Shown: in pieces, positions 61,647 through 64,000 of the stretch
Layout of the letters: the number at the start of each line of letters is the position of its first letter
Numbering within the stretch: the stretch's first letter is position 1
Program-made: the position numbers and the translations under genes
The notes under the pieces: generated by a model
Told to the model about the DNA's origin: nothing
Database searches by the model: none
What the model saw: the letters and a program-made list of their open reading frames with translations, nothing else
NCBI GenBank assembly: GCA_045545735.1
Contig: JAZQBM010000010.1
Span: forward strand, 62,001 to 126,000
Length of the DNA stretch: 64,000 nt
Direction: 5' to 3'
DNA from: Fimenecus sp045545735
GTDB taxonomy: Bacteria; Bacillota; Clostridia; Oscillospirales; Acutalibacteraceae

Positions 61647-62160
61647 AAAATCACTGTTAACAATTACATATACAGCAATTTTCACTGCGATTATTCTGCT
61701 TTCAACAACGCTTATTAAGTTTTCAACGGGGCTCGGTCAGGGGTACATTCATTTTGGCGACTGCTTTATTTATTTGACCGCCAGTATGTTACCTTTCCCC
61801 TACTGCATAATTGCAGGTGCATTGGGCGGTGCGTTGGCTGATATTCTTGGTGGATACGCTATATGGGTAATTCCAACAGCAATTATTAAAATTCTAATTG
61901 CTTTGCCTTTTGCTCTAATTTGCAAAAAGTATAAATCAAACAAAATTCTTAATAAGAAAACTGCGTTAATGCCTATAATATCGGGGATTATTACCATTCT
62001 TGGCTACTTTGTTGCAGAATGTGTTTTGTATTCGGTTGCATCGGCAACGCTTTCAATAATCGGTAATTCTATACAGGCAGTTGCAAGTGGAGTTTTATTC
62101 TATATTGTGGCAACTGCACTCGATAAAATCAACTTCAAAAGGAGAATAAATAATGGCTGA
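61639..62160 (+). CDS. ECF transporter S component, probably for vitamin B6
   Basis: 173 residues with about five or six helices. GGALGGALADILGGYAIW and the short N-terminal helix with small residues fit S components of energy-coupling factor transporters, which bind a vitamin and use shared EcfA/EcfT. B6 specificity (PdxU-like) is inferred from overlap with pdxK and the PdxR-like regulator. The EcfA/T genes are elsewhere. Confidence 0.82.
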   Translation: MRKKSLLTITYTAIFTAIILLSTTLIKFSTGLGQGYIHFGDCFIYLTASMLPFPYCIIAGALGGALADILGGYAIWVIPTAIIKILIALPFALICKKYKSNKILNKKTALMPIISGIITILGYFVAECVLYSVASATLSIIGNSIQAVASGVLFYIVATALDKINFKRRINNG

Positions 62161-62758
62161 TATTGTTTATACTTATGGAAATCAAGCTTACTTAAATATT
62201 ACAAATGCTTGCCCTTGCAGATGCACTTTCTGTATTCGTAATAATGGTGACAGCGTTGGTGAAGCTACTACTTTATGGTTTGAGCACAGCCCATCAATAG
62301 AAGAAATCAAGGCTGAAATTGATAAGTTTGATTTCAGTAAATACAATAACTCCATTACAATTTGTGGCTACGGCGAGCCAACTTGTGCTTTGAACAATTT
62401 GATTGAGGCTTGTAAATATTTAAGAAAAAAAAGTGTAAAAATTCGTCTTAACACAAATGGACTTTCAGACCTTATAAACAAGCGAGAAACTGCAAAAGAA
62501 ATTTGTGAAGTAATTGACTCTGTTTCAATTAGTCTTAACGCACCAACAAAGGAAAAGTATAATGAGGTTACTCGCCCATCATTTGGCGAGCCTGCATTTG
62601 ACGCTATGCTTAAATTCGCAAAAGAGTGCAAGGAATACGGCACACCAGTTAAGTTAACAGTTGTTGATATAATAAGTAAAGAAGATATAGAAGATTGCAA
62701 AAAGCTTTGTGAAGAAATTGAAATACCATTAAGAGTGAGAGAATACACGGCAGAATAA
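62153..62758 (+). CDS. Radical SAM protein of the TatD-associated family
   Basis: 201 residues. The SAM cluster is in NACPCRCTFCIR (C-x3-C-x2-C), CGYGEPT is the SAM-binding segment, and LNTNGL and SLNAPTKEKYNEVTRP are family-typical. The protein is short, close to a minimal radical SAM fold. Related proteins are often fused or adjacent to TatD; no tatD is here. Overlap with the ECF gene suggests a link to B6, but the reaction is unknown. AAGGAGAA precedes the ATG. Confidence 0.85.
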   Translation: MADIVYTYGNQAYLNITNACPCRCTFCIRNNGDSVGEATTLWFEHSPSIEEIKAEIDKFDFSKYNNSITICGYGEPTCALNNLIEACKYLRKKSVKIRLNTNGLSDLINKRETAKEICEVIDSVSISLNAPTKEKYNEVTRPSFGEPAFDAMLKFAKECKEYGTPVKLTVVDIISKEDIEDCKKLCEEIEIPLRVREYTAE

Positions 62759-62762
62759 ACAG

Positions 62763-62796
62763 AAAAATCCCCAAGGAATACACCTTGGGGATTTTT
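62763..62796. terminator. Bidirectional terminator
   Basis: AAAAATCCCCAAGG-AATACA-CCTTGGGGATTTTT, a 14-bp perfect stem, ends the pdxK operon. The convergent small membrane protein gene stops 62 bases to the right. Confidence 0.9.
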
Positions 62797-62858
62797 CATA
62801 AGTGTGAAAGAAAGGAAATTAAAACATGACCAAAAAAATCACGGAGTAATCAAATCAT

Positions 62859-63101
62859 TTAAGCCACTGTTGTGTTTGTCTGTGGTGCAGATGTTTTTGA
62901 GCTATAAACTCTTAAATGTTCTCCACGAGCCACAGCCTTTTTATGATTGCGAATACGGATTGCACGACGAACGTTACCTACTACAATTCTCTTGATTGCC
63001 TGTTCAAAAGCAATAACCTTATCTTCATGCATAAAGCCGTAAATCAAAAGGCCTGCTACTGCTAATTCTATAAAAGTTGTGATTGCAAATGTTGTTGACA
63101 T
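62859..63101 (-). CDS. Small membrane protein under probable LexA control
   Basis: 80 residues: one N-terminal membrane helix (about 5-24), a short acidic turn, then a strongly basic helix (about 36-60) and a Ser/Thr-rich tail. AGGAGGT precedes the ATG at 63101; an ATG at 63143 lies in the operator region and is rejected. It does not look like YneA (no LysM) but size, topology and SOS operator are those of damage-induced division inhibitors. Function unproven. Confidence 0.75.
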   Translation of the reverse strand: MSTTFAITTFIELAVAGLLIYGFMHEDKVIAFEQAIKRIVVGNVRRAIRIRNHKKAVARGEHLRVYSSKTSAPQTNTTVA

Positions 63102-63147
63102 AAAATCTACCTCCAATTTCATAATCTGTTCGATACCGAACAAACTT

Positions 63148-63159
63148 GAACAAATGTTC
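63148..63159. promoter_or_regulatory. LexA (SOS) box 1
   Basis: GAACAAATGTTC matches the Gram-positive LexA core GAACRNRYGTTY exactly. It is just downstream of the predicted transcription start of the small membrane protein gene. Confidence 0.75.
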
Positions 63160-63171
63160 TTTACAAGTCAT

Positions 63172-63199
63172 ATTATAGACCAATTTTTTTAAAAGTCAA
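63172..63199 (-). promoter_or_regulatory. Promoter of the SOS small membrane protein gene
   Basis: Minus strand -35 TTGACT (63199-63194), 16-bp spacer, -10 TATAAT (63177-63172), bracketed by LexA box 1 and an imperfect second box. Confidence 0.7.
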
Positions 63200-63210
63200 T
63201 ACAAATGTTC
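63199..63210. promoter_or_regulatory. Imperfect LexA box 2
   Basis: ATACAAATGTTC differs from box 1 only in the first two bases. It overlaps the -35 edge. Confidence 0.45.
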
Positions 63211-63420
63211 GTAAAATTTTGTATTTTCAGTCCGTTTTTATGGACATTATTTTCAATATTTTTACAGGTTTTTCCTTTTATATTTACATATTAACACAAC
63301 ATATTGTGGTTGTCAATATATATTTATACAAAATATACGATTTTTACGGTTTTGTTCGTATTTTTACAAGAATTGACATAAAATTTTTATTTTGTTCGTT
63401 AAATTTAAGTTTGTAGGGAT

Positions 63421-63530
63421 AGGTGTAAAATGGAAAGTGGAAAACGGAAAACGAAGGAACTGCGTTGCGATTATAGATTGCGTCGCAGACCCTTAATTAC
63501 GAATTTCGAATTACGCATTACGAATTGAGT
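63421..63530. repeat. Degenerate short-period repeat DNA upstream of obg
   Basis: Runs of GGAAA(A/G)-type units (TGGAAAGTGGAAAACGGAAAACG) are followed by AATTACGAAT/ATTACGCATTACGAATT units. No gene is seen. The wider gap 63211-63660 is otherwise AT-rich and holds no clear hairpin or coding frame; it must contain the obg promoter, which I cannot place confidently. Confidence 0.5.
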
Positions 63531-63664
63531 TCGACAAACTATAATTTGCAAAATAAAAAATAATAAAAATATTAAAATAGGTATTTATTATTTAATTAAA
63601 ATAGTGTAAAATATTAAGGATAATGGATTTTTATATATAATTGTATTACTTACGAGGTAAAATT

Positions 63665-64000
63665 ATGTTTGTTGATATTGCAAAAATCAAAATCAAGGCG
63701 GGTGACGGCGGTAATGGTGCCGTTGCTTTTCATCGAGAAAAATATATAAATGCAGGTGGTCCCGACGGTGGTGACGGCGGACGCGGTGGCAACATTGTTT
63801 TCAAAGTTGATGACAATCTTTCTACCCTTGCAGATTTCCGTTACAAGAGAAAATACAAAGCAGAAACCGGTGCTAACGGCAGTGGCGGTAAGCGTAGCGG
63901 AAAAAAAGGTAAAGACTTAATAATCAAAGTACCACGTGGCACTATCATTCGCGAAGTTGAAAGTGGCGTTATTATGGCAGATATGTCAACTGACGACGAG
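63665..64000 (+). CDS. obg: GTPase Obg (5' part, cut by the window edge)
   Basis: The first 112 codons are visible: MFVDIAKIKIKAGDGGNG and the glycine-rich OBG domain with GGPDGGDGGRGG and NGSGGKRSGKKGKD. Obg binds the 50S subunit and ppGpp and is essential for ribosome assembly. The G domain lies beyond the edge. CGAGG precedes the ATG. Confidence 0.95.
   Translation, partial: MFVDIAKIKIKAGDGGNGAVAFHREKYINAGGPDGGDGGRGGNIVFKVDDNLSTLADFRYKRKYKAETGANGSGGKRSGKKGKDLIIKVPRGTIIREVESGVIMADMSTDDE

Overview
The window is 64 kb of low-G+C, gene-dense DNA that looks like the chromosome of an anaerobic, fermentative Gram-positive bacterium, most likely a gut-type member of the Clostridia (Oscillospiraceae/Ruminococcaceae-like). 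The reasons are strong AGGAGG or GGTGA ribosome binding sites, Firmicutes-style promoters, LexA, ARG and Rex-type operators, a ZTP riboswitch, and oxygen-sensitive fermentation enzymes: pyruvate formate-lyase, pyruvate:ferredoxin oxidoreductase and a multi-subunit [FeFe] hydrogenase. The species cannot be fixed from the sequence alone.

Layout. 0-1 kb: a lipoprotein gene flanked by palindromic repeats. 1-9 kb: a complete arginine operon argG-argH-argC-argJ-argB-argD-argF (minus strand) with a promoter and ARG-box-like sites near 9.05 kb. 9-16 kb: a membrane protein of unknown function, endonuclease III, two small XRE regulators, a thioredoxin/iron-sulfur flavoprotein pair and an acyl-CoA ligase. 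16-25 kb: rnmV-holA-comEC and hit-alaS, between which a two-gene GCGC-type restriction-modification cassette has entered. 25-27.5 kb: a sensor kinase/response regulator pair. 27.6-32.4 kb: pflB-pflA-fhs, preceded by a ZTP riboswitch and terminator. 32.4-34 kb: a GH43 enzyme, an array of short hairpins, and tRNA-Gln with a duplicated 3' end. 34-36 kb: an amidase and a tandem ThyX protein. 36.3-46 kb: a long plus-strand cluster, tmk to an MFS transporter. 46-54 kb: queH, a CNNM/CorC protein, nifJ, a zinc-ribbon membrane protein, and an MltG-like lipoprotein coupled to an XRE membrane protein. 54-59.3 kb: a five-gene hydrogenase operon with a Rex-like operator. 59.4-62.8 kb: a vitamin B6 salvage locus. 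62.8-64 kb: an SOS-type small membrane protein and the start of obg.

How the genes fit together. PFL and PFOR are two routes from pyruvate to acetyl-CoA. Fhs takes up formate into the folate pool, and the ZTP riboswitch ties the pfl-fhs operon to folate one-carbon status. 5-formyl-THF cyclo-ligase, ThyX and Tmk belong to the same folate and thymidylate economy. Reduced ferredoxin from PFOR and NADH can be disposed of as H2 by the Hnd-type hydrogenase, whose promoter carries a near-consensus Rex site.

Most notable observations. (1) Reading all 64 kb by eye I found no GCGC tetranucleotide, against roughly 44 of the equally composed CGCG; the window itself encodes a HinP1I/HhaI-like system predicted to act at GCGC. 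(2) That cassette is bracketed by a 21-bp direct repeat made from the last codons of the hit gene, marking its insertion boundary. (3) A histidine-kinase-like ATPase without a dimerisation domain is translationally coupled inside the hydrogenase operon. (4) A 23-bp copy of the tRNA-Gln 3' end lies beside a run of about nine hairpins. (5) A small membrane protein is controlled by an exact Gram-positive LexA box.
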